A stretch of DNA of 17,491 bases from contig CAMPGP010000018.1 in the NCBI GenBank assembly GCA_946885545.1, positions 1 to 17,491 on the forward strand, given 5' to 3'. Below are positions 1 to 6,602 of the stretch, one piece after another. Below the pieces are notes generated by a model, which did not search any database, was not told the origin of the DNA, and saw only the letters and a program-made list of their open reading frames with translations. This stretch comes from an uncultured Altererythrobacter sp. (lineage in GTDB: Bacteria; Pseudomonadota; Alphaproteobacteria; Sphingomonadales; Sphingomonadaceae). Positions within the stretch are counted from its first letter, which is position 1. The number at the start of each line of letters is the position of its first letter. The position numbers and the translations under genes were made by a program.

Positions 1-2
1 TC

Positions 3-74
3 GACATGAAGTTCGGCCCCGAAGGCTACGCGCACAAGGACGGGACGCCCTATCCGGCCAAGCGAATCCCGTGA
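3..74 (+). CDS. C-terminal end of an unidentified gene (partial)
   Basis: Only the last 23 codons are inside the window, ending at a TGA at 72-74. The frame is chosen because 20 of its 23 sense codons end in G or C, as expected for a coding frame in this GC-rich genome. The other two forward frames lack this pattern, and one stops at position 9. The peptide is short, polar and rich in Gly, Lys and Pro, and I do not recognise its family. The gene points towards the S1/P1 nuclease gene, so the two are convergent across about 250 bases. The frame is fairly secure; the function is unknown. Confidence 0.6.
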   Translation, partial: DMKFGPEGYAHKDGTPYPAKRIP

Positions 75-320
75 GGCCATGCCCGGCCAGCCATCGTTTT
101 CCTACATGGTTCGAACTTGCTAGGCCGTGATTCTTCGGGCTCTTTCCCATCGTCCGCTCACTCGCTTTCGCCCACATCGCGCGGTTCGGGCAGGTCACCC
201 GCCGGAGTGGTGCGAAAGGTGACACTCCGCCGCCCCGCGCGAGTGGCAACCACCTGATTCAACGATGGTTATCGCGGAAAGCCAGGTTTTCGAAAAACCC
301 CGCTTCGGTGTAACATCCTC
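75..320. other. Convergent intergenic region, no gene seen
   Basis: No reading frame here looks coding. An inverted repeat lies at 203-209/223-229 (arms CGGAGTG/CACTCCG), 129 bases past the upstream stop. A short A/T-rich hairpin lies at 285-299 (GGTTTT/AAAACC). Neither has a convincing T-tract, so they are at best weak terminators for the two converging genes. At 216-225 the sequence AAGGTGACAC is the reverse complement of the third unit of the repeat array at 8221-8313, a single isolated copy of that motif. Confidence 0.4.
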
Positions 321-1217
321 TCAGGGGATCGCGTTCATCGCACCCGGCGCGAACGCCGCGTCGAGCAGATCGGCCATCCTGAGACCCGCCTGGGTCACGC
401 GTCGCTCGACCACCGGCACCGCGGCGACGATATCCTCCTGCGTCAGCGCCGCCTCATCCGGCAGTTCGCCTTCGAGCGGCGAGCGGTCGAAGGCGTTGGG
501 ATAGACGAAATCGCGCGCCACCTGCCAGCTCTCGCGGCCCCAATCGGCGGGGCCACCGCCCGCGAGCGATGCGTGTTCGGTGGCCGAGTAGCGCCGCACC
601 AATGGCGGATCGGCGGCGGTGATCGCGCGCTCGGCGAGCGCGGTGTCCCAGATCGAGTGGAGGTTGAGGCCGGGCACGATTCCGTAGGCGGTCTCGATGT
701 CGTTGCCGCCCCGGTCGTCGTCGTCGCCCGAATGGAGCGGCATGTGGATGTCGCCGGTGAAGTGGATCATGAACGCCAGCGCTTCCAGCCGCACATTCGC
801 GGGCAGGCTCTCGTCCGACAGGATCCGGAAGTTGCGTTCGACCTGCGCCGAGACACAATTGCCGCCCGAGCAGTTCTTGCGCACGTCGTAGTCCTCGCGC
901 ACCGGCTCGGTCTGATAGTGCCAGGCGGCGGTGTAGCCCCAGCGCCAGTAATCGCGCCGCACACAGTCGGGCCAGGTCGCGGCGTCGGCGAGGTCGCGGA
1001 TGCGGCACTCCGGCGTGCCCAGCTCGCGCTCGTGCGCGATCAGGCGCGCGATCGCTGCGCGCGTCTCGGGCTCGATATTGGCCCAGGCGATCTCCGCCGT
1101 CGTCCGATGCCCGAAATAGCCCCAGGCGGTGGCAGCGGTCGGAACCAGCGCCGCCGCCATCAGCGCGACGCCCGCGATCAGGCGCGAGGCGCGGCTTCGT
1201 ATTGTTCGATGACCCAT
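321..1217 (-). CDS. Secreted S1/P1-type zinc nuclease
   Basis: A 298-residue S1/P1 nuclease, an endonuclease family cutting single-stranded RNA and DNA with a three-zinc centre. Residues 1-31 are a signal peptide: Arg-rich start, hydrophobic core, AxA end (TATA). Cleavage would leave Trp32 as the mature N-terminus, which in this family ligates zinc through its amino group. All nine expected ligands are visible: W32, H37, D84, H100, H152, D156, H162, H187 and D191. The spacings W-5-H, H-4-D-6-H and H-4-D match P1 nuclease. The ATG at 1217 lies inside the 3' end of the GST gene (40-base overlap) and has a GGAAGAAG ribosome-binding site. It is probably co-transcribed with the GST gene and exported to the periplasm or medium for nucleotide scavenging. 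Family assignment is strong; the substrate is inferred. Confidence 0.93.
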   Translation of the reverse strand: MGHRTIRSRASRLIAGVALMAAALVPTAATAWGYFGHRTTAEIAWANIEPETRAAIARLIAHERELGTPECRIRDLADAATWPDCVRRDYWRWGYTAAWHYQTEPVREDYDVRKNCSGGNCVSAQVERNFRILSDESLPANVRLEALAFMIHFTGDIHMPLHSGDDDDRGGNDIETAYGIVPGLNLHSIWDTALAERAITAADPPLVRRYSATEHASLAGGGPADWGRESWQVARDFVYPNAFDRSPLEGELPDEAALTQEDIVAAVPVVERRVTQAGLRMADLLDAAFAPGAMNAIP

Positions 1218-1843
1218 TGTTCTTCTTCCGCGCCTTCGATCCAGGCCTGCATCCATTCGTGTTCCCACACCGCCTCCATGTAGGCCTGCGCGAAGCCGGG
1301 CACGCCGATCCCGTAAGTGACGAAGCGCGTCACGACCGGCGCGTAGAAGATGTCGGCGGCGCCGAAAGTGCCGAACAGGAACGGGCCACCCTTGCCGAAG
1401 CGCGCGCGCGCCTCCGCCCAGAGCTGGAGGATGCGGACGATGTCCTGCTTGGTCTCGTCCGAGATTTGCACCCCGCCGAAGCGCTTGCGGATGTTCATCG
1501 GGCATTCGCCGCGCAGTGCCTGATAAGAACTGTGCATCTCGGCGACCATCGACAGCGCCATGCCGCGCGCGGTGTCGTCCTTCGGCCAGAAGCGCTCGCG
1601 CCCGACCTTGTCGGCGAGGTATTCGAGGATCGCCAGGCTGTCCCAGATCACCGTCTCGCCGTCCCACAGCACGGGGACTTTGCCCGAAGGCATGATCTCG
1701 CCCGATTCCCGGCGCACCGAATCCCACTCGTCTCCGCCGAGATTGACGATCAGCTCCTCGAACGAGAGACCCGACTGCTTGACCGCGAGCCAGGCCCGCA
1801 GGCTCCAGCTCGAGTAATTCTTGTTGCCGATTATCAGCTTCAT
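1178..1843 (-). CDS. Glutathione S-transferase family protein
   Basis: A 221-residue cytosolic GST. The N-terminal thioredoxin-fold domain (about 1-80) starts with strand residues MKLIIGN, then Ser-rich SSWS near residues 11-14 where the glutathione-activating residue sits. The cis-proline motif VPVL is at 56-59 and the glutathione-binding acid-Ser pair at D68-S69 (DSLAI). An all-helical C-terminal domain follows, rich in Trp, Phe and Tyr. The ATG at 1843 is preceded by AAGGTGGG, a plausible ribosome-binding site. The gene diverges from the VOC gene across about 100 bases, and its 3' end overlaps the nuclease start by 40 bases. The likely role is conjugation or reduction of electrophiles with glutathione; no substrate can be read from the sequence. 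Confidence 0.9.
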   Translation of the reverse strand: MKLIIGNKNYSSWSLRAWLAVKQSGLSFEELIVNLGGDEWDSVRRESGEIMPSGKVPVLWDGETVIWDSLAILEYLADKVGRERFWPKDDTARGMALSMVAEMHSSYQALRGECPMNIRKRFGGVQISDETKQDIVRILQLWAEARARFGKGGPFLFGTFGAADIFYAPVVTRFVTYGIGVPGFAQAYMEAVWEHEWMQAWIEGAEEEQWVIEQYEAAPRA

Positions 1844-1945
1844 TCGCACGCCCACCTTGCTTGCCGGGCGGGCACTACGGGTACATCGAAGGCCTGTCGA
1901 GGCTGAACGGCTTGCCTGATACGGTCGAAGCGCTACCACTTGCGC

Positions 1946-2371
1946 ATGAGCACCAGCCTGCGCCCGTTCCACCTCGCCTTTCCGGTCCACGACCTTGCCG
2001 CCGCGCGCAGCTTCTACGGCGTCACGATGGGCTGCCGCGAAGGGCGCAGCAGCGACGATTGGGTCGATTTCGACTTCTTCGGCCACCAGATCGTGGCGCA
2101 TCTCGTGCCGGGGCAGGCGGGCGACCGCGCGAGCACCAAGGTCGACGGCCACGGCGTGCCGGTGCCGCATTTCGGGGTGGTGCTGGCGATGGCGGACTGG
2201 CGCACGCTGGCCGATCGGCTGCGCACCGCGGGCGTCGCATTCGCGATGAAGCCGACCGTGCGCTTCGCCGGGCAGCCAGGGGAGCAGGCGACGATGTTCT
2301 TCCGCGATCCCAGCGGCAACGCGCTCGAGATCAAGGCCTTCGAAGACGACGCGAAACTGTTCGCGCGCTAG
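1946..2371 (+). CDS. VOC superfamily (glyoxalase/bleomycin-resistance fold) protein
   Basis: A 141-residue protein with two beta-alpha-beta-beta-beta modules of the vicinal oxygen chelate fold. The first opens with [17 protein letters not shown] (residues 8-24) and the second with [11 protein letters not shown] (75-85), ending in the signature [15 protein letters not shown] (118-132). Probable metal-facing residues are H9, H75 and E128. Family members are dioxygenases, lyases, isomerases or antibiotic-binding proteins, and the substrate cannot be told here. I use the ATG at 1946; a TTG two codons earlier is possible, and neither has a clear ribosome-binding site. The stop TAG at 2369-2371 overlaps the stop of convergent engB within the four bases CTAG. 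Confidence 0.88.
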   Translation: MSTSLRPFHLAFPVHDLAAARSFYGVTMGCREGRSSDDWVDFDFFGHQIVAHLVPGQAGDRASTKVDGHGVPVPHFGVVLAMADWRTLADRLRTAGVAFAMKPTVRFAGQPGEQATMFFRDPSGNALEIKAFEDDAKLFAR

Positions 2372-3006
2372 ACGCGGGCGTCCTCCAGCACGGCGGCGCG
2401 AAGTTCGGCGATGCCCATGCCCTTTTCCGAGCTCGTCACGTGGATCGTGGGGAATGCCGCGGGATGCTTTCGCGCTTCGGCGGCGACGGCTTCGGTGACC
2501 TTGCCCAGCTCGCTCGCCTTGATTTTGTCCGCCTTCGTCAGCACCAGGCGATAGCCGACCGCGGTCTCGTCGAGCATTTTCAGCATCTCGCGGTCGACGT
2601 CCTTCAGTCCGTGGCGCGAATCGACCAGCACCAGCGTACGCTGGAGGACCTGGCGCCCCTTGAGATAGGTGCGCACGAGTTGCTTCCACCGCTCGACCAC
2701 CTTCACCGGCGCCTTGGCGAAGCCGTAGCCGGGCATGTCGACCAGCCGGAACAGCGTCGGTTCGCCGACCTCGAAGAAGTTCAGTTCCTGCGTCCGCCCC
2801 GGCGTCACCGAGGTACGCGCGATAGCGCGGCGCCCCGTGAGGGCGTTGAGCAGCGAGCTCTTGCCTACGTTGCTGCGCCCGGCGAAGGCGATCTCGGGCA
2901 CCTTCGGGTCGGGCAGGAACTTGAGCTCCGGCGCCGACAGTAGAAACTCCACCCGTCCGGAGAAGAGCTTCCCGGCGCGCTCTTCGAGCTCGGCCCGGTC
3001 GGTCAC
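2368..3006 (-). CDS. engB: Ribosome biogenesis GTP-binding protein EngB (YsxC/YihA)
   Basis: A 212-residue TRAFAC-class GTPase needed for late assembly of the large ribosomal subunit. The G motifs are in order: G1 GRSNVGKS at 43-50, a G2 threonine in SVTPGRT, G3 DMPGYG at 90-95, G4 TKAD at 157-160 and G5 SSEKG near 192-196. Length and motif spacing are standard for the family. Translation starts at GTG (3006-3004), overlapping the yidC stop TGA as GTGA, so it is probably translationally coupled to yidC. It is the last gene of the rpmH-rnpA-yidD-yidC cluster, and its own stop overlaps that of the opposing VOC gene. The identification is secure. Confidence 0.97.
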   Translation of the reverse strand: MTDRAELEERAGKLFSGRVEFLLSAPELKFLPDPKVPEIAFAGRSNVGKSSLLNALTGRRAIARTSVTPGRTQELNFFEVGEPTLFRLVDMPGYGFAKAPVKVVERWKQLVRTYLKGRQVLQRTLVLVDSRHGLKDVDREMLKMLDETAVGYRLVLTKADKIKASELGKVTEAVAAEARKHPAAFPTIHVTSSEKGMGIAELRAAVLEDARV

Positions 3007-4754
3007 GCTTCGCCCTTCGCTTCGCGGTCGGCCTTGTCCTTCTGAGCCTGCGCCTTGAGCTGCGGATTGCGCGAATAGAGGTAGCTCTGCTGCGCCAGCG
3101 TCAGCACGTTATTGGTGATCCAGTAGAGCAGCAGCCCGGCCGCGAAAGGCGCCATCACGAACATCAGCACCCACGGCATGATGCTGAAGATCTGCTGCTG
3201 CATCGGGTCCATCGCGGTCGGATTGAGCTTGAAGGTCAGCCACATCGTCACGCCCAGCAGCACCGCGAGCGGACCGATCGCGATCAGACTCGGGACGTCG
3301 AATTGAAGCAGTCCGAACAGGTTGAGGATATGCGCCGGGTCGGGCGCGGAAAGATCCTCGATCCACAGCGCGAACGGCTTGTGGCGCATCTCGATCGACA
3401 GCATCAGCACCTTGTAGAGGCCGAAGAAGATCGGAATCTGGAGCAGCAGGGGAAGGCACCCGGCGAGCGGGTTCACGCCTTCGTCCTTGTACAGCTTCAT
3501 GATCTCCTGCTGCTGCTTCTGCTTGTCGTCCTTGTGGCGTTCCTGGATCGCCTTCATCTTCGGCTGGACGGCCTTCATCGCGGCCATCGAGGCGAACTGC
3601 TTTTGCGCGATGGGGAACATCAGCAGGCGCACGACCACGGTAAGCAGGATGATCGCCACGCCGAAGTTGCCGGCAAGGTCGTAGAGCTGCTTGAGGAGCC
3701 ACAGGATCGGCTTCTCGATCACCCCGAACCAGCCCCAGTCGATCGCATTGTCGAACCCGGGAATGCCCGCGGCCTCGTAATCGTTGAGGACTTCGTTGTC
3801 CTTGGCGCCGACGAACAGCCGCGTCGTGCGGCTGACCTGCCGCCCGGGCGCCACGCTGACCGGCTGATAGACGAGCGAGGCACGATAGTGCTCGCCGCCC
3901 AGTGCGCGGAAATCGGCTGTCGGATCGCTGCCGGCCTGCGGCACGATCGCCGAGAGCCAATAGATATCGGTAAAGCCGATCCAGCCCGCGCGTCCCTCGG
4001 GCTCTTGCGGGCCATCCTCGTCGAGTTCGTCGTAGTCGGGGCCGAACTGCACGCCGTCTCCGAAGTAGCCGATCGGGCCGGAATGCAGCGTCCACTGGCT
4101 GACGCTTGCGGTGCGGCTGGTGCGGTTGAGCAAGGCGAACGGTCGAACGATCACCGCACCTTCGCCGGTGTTTGCGACGGTCTGTTTGGCGGTGATGAGG
4201 AAATTGTCGTCCACCGTCAGGCGGATCGTGAAGAGCTGCCCCTCGCCGTTGTTCCAGCGCATCGTCACCGGGCTGGAGGGCGAGAGCGGACCGCCCTCGA
4301 CCTGCCATACGGTTTCGGCGTCCGGCGCGGTGACGCCCTCGCCGACCCAGCCGAACTGGGCAAAATGCTGCGCCGGGGTGCCCTGCGGAGAGAACAGCCG
4401 CACGGGGCCGCTGTCTTCATCCACCGATTCGCGCTGGCCCTTGAGCGTGACATCGTCGACCCGCGCACCGACCGGGTTGACCGACCCGGCAATCTGCGGC
4501 GCGTCGATCGCCACGCGGTCGCGCGCGGCGAGCGAGGTTTCGAGGTCGGCGCGCTCCTGCGCGATCTCGCCCGGATCCACCAGGCCGCCCTCGCGCGTGT
4601 GGCGCGCCTCGATCGCTTCGGATGGCGTGTCGACCTTGCCCTGGGTCACGGCGCTGTCGGTCTGCGGATAGAGCCAGCCCATCGCGGCGTCCCACCCGAG
4701 GATGAGCAGGCCGCTCAGCAGGACGGCGAGCAGGAGGTTGCGCTGGTTGTGCAA
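3003..4754 (-). CDS. yidC: Membrane protein insertase YidC
   Basis: A 583-residue inner-membrane insertase of the YidC/Oxa1/Alb3 family, working with SecYEG or alone. Residues 6-28 form the first membrane helix. About 40-335 is the large periplasmic P1 domain of Gram-negative YidC. The conserved five-helix insertase core follows, with the functionally key arginine at R376 (VVVRLLMFP) in the first core helix. A charged cytoplasmic hairpin rich in Lys and Gln comes next, then GCLPLLLQIPIFFGLYKVL. The C-terminus is basic. The start is TTG at 4754; no ATG lies nearby in frame, and the N-terminus HNQRNLLLAVLLS matches the family style. The gap to yidD is 45 bases and contains TATATAAT on the coding strand, possibly part of an internal promoter. 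The stop overlaps engB by GTGA. Confidence 0.97.
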   Translation of the reverse strand: MHNQRNLLLAVLLSGLLILGWDAAMGWLYPQTDSAVTQGKVDTPSEAIEARHTREGGLVDPGEIAQERADLETSLAARDRVAIDAPQIAGSVNPVGARVDDVTLKGQRESVDEDSGPVRLFSPQGTPAQHFAQFGWVGEGVTAPDAETVWQVEGGPLSPSSPVTMRWNNGEGQLFTIRLTVDDNFLITAKQTVANTGEGAVIVRPFALLNRTSRTASVSQWTLHSGPIGYFGDGVQFGPDYDELDEDGPQEPEGRAGWIGFTDIYWLSAIVPQAGSDPTADFRALGGEHYRASLVYQPVSVAPGRQVSRTTRLFVGAKDNEVLNDYEAAGIPGFDNAIDWGWFGVIEKPILWLLKQLYDLAGNFGVAIILLTVVVRLLMFPIAQKQFASMAAMKAVQPKMKAIQERHKDDKQKQQQEIMKLYKDEGVNPLAGCLPLLLQIPIFFGLYKVLMLSIEMRHKPFALWIEDLSAPDPAHILNLFGLLQFDVPSLIAIGPLAVLLGVTMWLTFKLNPTAMDPMQQQIFSIMPWVLMFVMAPFAAGLLLYWITNNVLTLAQQSYLYSRNPQLKAQAQKDKADREAKGEA

Positions 4755-4799
4755 GGTATCGATCCCGTGTCTTGTCGCAGTAGGTGTATTATATAGGCA

Positions 4800-5009
4800 C
4801 TACGGCACCGGATCATAGCCGTGCCCGCCCCATGGGTGGCAGCGCATTATACGCTTCACCGCCATCCATCCACCCTTGATTGCCCCGTACTTGCCGAGCG
4901 CTTCGATCGCATATTGCGAGCAGCTCGGGGCATAGCGGCAGGTGGGCGGCAGCACCCGCGAAGGGCCGAGCTGCCACGCGCGCGCGATCAGGATGAAGAG
5001 GTACTTCAC
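4800..5009 (-). CDS. yidD: Membrane protein insertion efficiency factor YidD
   Basis: A 69-residue protein with the complete YidD signature: an amphipathic N-terminal helix ([12 protein letters not shown]), then [14 protein letters not shown] with paired cysteines, [16 protein letters not shown], and the closing GGHGYDPVP. YidD lies at the inner face of the cytoplasmic membrane and assists YidC insertion. The start is GTG at 5009-5007, which overlaps the rnpA stop TGA as GTGA, so translational coupling is likely. Length and neighbours (rnpA upstream, yidC downstream) are canonical. Confidence 0.96.
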   Translation of the reverse strand: MKYLFILIARAWQLGPSRVLPPTCRYAPSCSQYAIEALGKYGAIKGGWMAVKRIMRCHPWGGHGYDPVP

Positions 5010-5374
5010 TTGCGCGGCCTGCGGCGACCGCGCGGCGGATCGCCCTTGCCCGCGGCGGCCCGGCGCAGCGCCTCGGCGAGTTCGTCGCCCATCTTCGCGA
5101 AGTCGCGCTCGACCCCGCCGTCGCGGCCGATCAGCACATGATCGGTGTCGGGCAGGCCCGCGGTAGGCAGCTGCGCGCGGAGCAATTCGCGGAAGCGCCG
5201 CTTCATCCGGTTGCGCACGACCGCATTGCCGATCTTCTTGGTGACGGTGACCCCGAAGCGCGTGCCGCGCCCGCCGTTGGGATGCGCGAGCAGCACAAAG
5301 CCGGGCCGCGCCACGCGCAAGCCCCGATTCGCGGCGACGAAATCGGCGCGCTTGCGGATCGTCTCGATGGTCAT
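5006..5374 (-). CDS. rnpA: Ribonuclease P protein component
   Basis: A 122-residue basic protein that binds the catalytic RNA of RNase P and helps mature the 5' ends of tRNAs. The hallmark RNR segment is present as [20 protein letters not shown], preceded by the FVAANRG-type N-terminal region. The C-terminus is Arg/Lys-rich and longer than the minimum. I start at the ATG at 5374 ([12 protein letters not shown]), which matches the family. An upstream in-frame ATG at 5446 would add 24 unrelated residues translated from hairpin-forming DNA, so I reject it. No strong ribosome-binding site is seen. It follows rpmH after 144 bases of structured DNA. Confidence 0.95.
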   Translation of the reverse strand: MTIETIRKRADFVAANRGLRVARPGFVLLAHPNGGRGTRFGVTVTKKIGNAVVRNRMKRRFRELLRAQLPTAGLPDTDHVLIGRDGGVERDFAKMGDELAEALRRAAAGKGDPPRGRRRPRK

Positions 5375-5421
5375 TTGCGAAGCATAAGGCGGAAGATTGG
5401 CGAAGGTAAGCGCGCACGAAA

Positions 5422-5443
5422 CGGGCTCCCACTTGGGAGCCCG
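5422..5443 (-). other. Hairpin in rpmH-rnpA spacer (proximal to rnpA)
   Basis: A perfect 9-bp inverted repeat, CGGGCTCCC (5422-5430) and GGGAGCCCG (5435-5443), with a 4-base loop. On the coding (minus) strand it is followed by TTTCGTG, a poor T-tract. It could be a weak attenuator or an RNA-processing or stability element between rpmH and rnpA. Confidence 0.5.
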
Positions 5444-5487
5444 CAAGGCCGACCGGCCGCCCGCAGCGCCGTCAGGCGCGAGGAAAT

Positions 5488-5509
5488 CGCACGCCCGGAT
5501 GGGCGTGCG
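5488..5509 (-). other. Hairpin just downstream of rpmH
   Basis: A perfect 9-bp inverted repeat, CGCACGCCC (5488-5496) and GGGCGTGCG (5501-5509), with a 4-base loop, 9 bases after the rpmH stop. On the minus strand it is followed by ATTTCCTC, not a proper U-tract. It may partly terminate or protect the rpmH transcript. Smaller hairpins at 5447-5458 and 5466-5479 lie between it and the hairpin at 5422-5443. Confidence 0.5.
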
Positions 5510-5518
5510 GAAAACAAG

Positions 5519-5653
5519 TTACGCGCAGAGCTTCTTGCGGCCGCGGTTGCGGCGGGCGCGAAGGACCTTGCGGCCGCCCGGGGTCGCCTTGCGCGCGAAG
5601 AAGCCGTGGCGGCGGGCGCGGACGAGGTTGCTGGGCTGAAAAGTGCGCTTCAT
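5519..5653 (-). CDS. rpmH: 50S ribosomal protein bL34
   Basis: A 44-residue, highly basic protein, [10 protein letters not shown] at the start, then [17 protein letters not shown] and a closing [10 protein letters not shown]. This is the standard length and sequence of bL34, a component of the large ribosomal subunit. The ATG at 5653 has AGAGG (5657-5661 on the minus strand) as ribosome-binding site. It opens the rpmH-rnpA-yidD-yidC-engB cluster. A terminator-like hairpin ends only 17 bases upstream of its start codon, which suggests either tight packing or a leader attenuator. Confidence 0.97.
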   Translation of the reverse strand: MKRTFQPSNLVRARRHGFFARKATPGGRKVLRARRNRGRKKLCA

Positions 5654-5669
5654 GATGACCTCTGAATCG

Positions 5670-5701
5670 AAAACAAAAAGGGCCGCCCCCGAAGGACGAC
5701 C
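5670..5701 (-). terminator. Intrinsic terminator ahead of rpmH
   Basis: On the minus strand an 8-bp stem, GGTCGTCC with GGGCGGCC (two G-T wobbles) and a 5-base loop, is followed by CTTTTTGTTT. It sits 18 bases past the stop of the periplasmic protein gene (5720-6442), whose terminator it probably is. It is also directly upstream of the rpmH ribosome-binding site. Confidence 0.7.
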
Positions 5702-5719
5702 TCCTGCTTGGCCGCGCGA

Positions 5720-6442
5720 CTAGGGCAGCGCGCGCGCCAAGTCAAGATAGGCGATGCGCGGCTGAGTCTGGACCGCCTCGTTCGAAATCCAGCGCCGCAT
5801 CTCGCCCGCGTCGAGCCATTTCGCTTCGGCGAAGCTGGCCGAATTGGTCATCGCGTAGAACGCCCGCGCGCCCGCCTCGTCCATCCCCATCTCACGATAA
5901 TAGGCGATGTAGGGCGCGTGGACTGCGGCATCGGCGGCGAAATCATCCGCCTCGCGCCCGTCCTCGTCGATCCACGAATGAACCGCGAATTCGGCGCCGT
6001 CATCGATCTGCCGCGTCGCTCCGGCCAGGAACAGCTCGACCGCGCCCGAGCGGACCGAACCGCCCCGGGGCACGTGCGTGGCGATGCCCGCGGCGCGAAT
6101 CATCCGCCCGATGGCGAGGTTCGCGCGGTCGTCTTCGGTGCCCGGGCATTCGACCATTTCGAGCGTGGTCAGCGCGGGATAGTCGCGCAGCATCGCGGCG
6201 AATTGCGCCGGGCTGGCCGCGTCGGTCACGTCGACGAGCGCCGCCCGCTCACCCGCCAACACACGGAACGGGCCATAGCTGGCGATCGCCTGGCGCTCGG
6301 CCGCCTCTTGCGCGGCAACGAAGCGCGCCGAACCGGTCTCGACCCATTCCTCGACCAGCACCGTCGTGACGACCTCACGCGCGTACGAGGGCGCGGCGAT
6401 CGCGGCAGCACCGGTGGCGAGAGCGAGAAGAAGCTTGCGCAT
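5720..6442 (-). CDS. Periplasmic ClpP/crotonase-like protein (COG3904-like)
   Basis: A 240-residue exported protein of uncertain function. Residues 1-21 are a signal peptide ending in SYA. The core resembles the periplasmic ClpP/crotonase-fold group. ANLAIGRMIRAAGIATHVP (108-125) matches the conserved stretch that picks initiation residues beside the active site. RSGAVELFLAG (131-141) lines up with the family's ASAC..FLAG segment, making S132 a candidate nucleophile, and H155 lies in EFAVHSW. The C-terminal PYIAYYREMGMDEAGARAF and AKWLDAGEMRRW match the family's helical end. The cysteine after the serine is replaced by glycine. It diverges from comM across 160 bases and ends at a terminator. 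Fold assignment is from pattern memory; hydrolytic activity is unproven. Confidence 0.65.
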   Translation of the reverse strand: MRKLLLALATGAAAIAAPSYAREVVTTVLVEEWVETGSARFVAAQEAAERQAIASYGPFRVLAGERAALVDVTDAASPAQFAAMLRDYPALTTLEMVECPGTEDDRANLAIGRMIRAAGIATHVPRGGSVRSGAVELFLAGATRQIDDGAEFAVHSWIDEDGREADDFAADAAVHAPYIAYYREMGMDEAGARAFYAMTNSASFAEAKWLDAGEMRRWISNEAVQTQPRIAYLDLARALP

Positions 6443-6602
6443 GCCCGAAGTATGCCGCCCCGCCCCTTGCCCAAGTGCGAAGCGCTATGCTTGCCATCGC
6501 GTTACCCGCGTTCGCTCCATCTTCGAGCAATCGCACCGGCCACCCTCGACAGGGGCGCGCCGAGCCGCCACAACCTCTGCGGGGAACAGGGGGGATTTCG
6601 GC

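Noticed and set aside
321..1727. A 468-residue fusion of the S1 nuclease with upstream sequence
   Set aside because: The additional N-terminal part is an out-of-frame reading of the GST gene. The signal peptide and required N-terminal Trp fix the start at 1217.
3303..4796. Long open frame (497 codons) on the plus strand opposite yidC
   Set aside because: yidC is unmistakable on the other strand. GC-rich DNA commonly leaves the antisense frame open, and the peptide is Arg/His/Asp-rich with no family resemblance.
5375..5446. N-terminally extended RNase P protein (24 extra residues)
   Set aside because: The extension is encoded by a hairpin region and does not match the family; the ATG at 5374 does.
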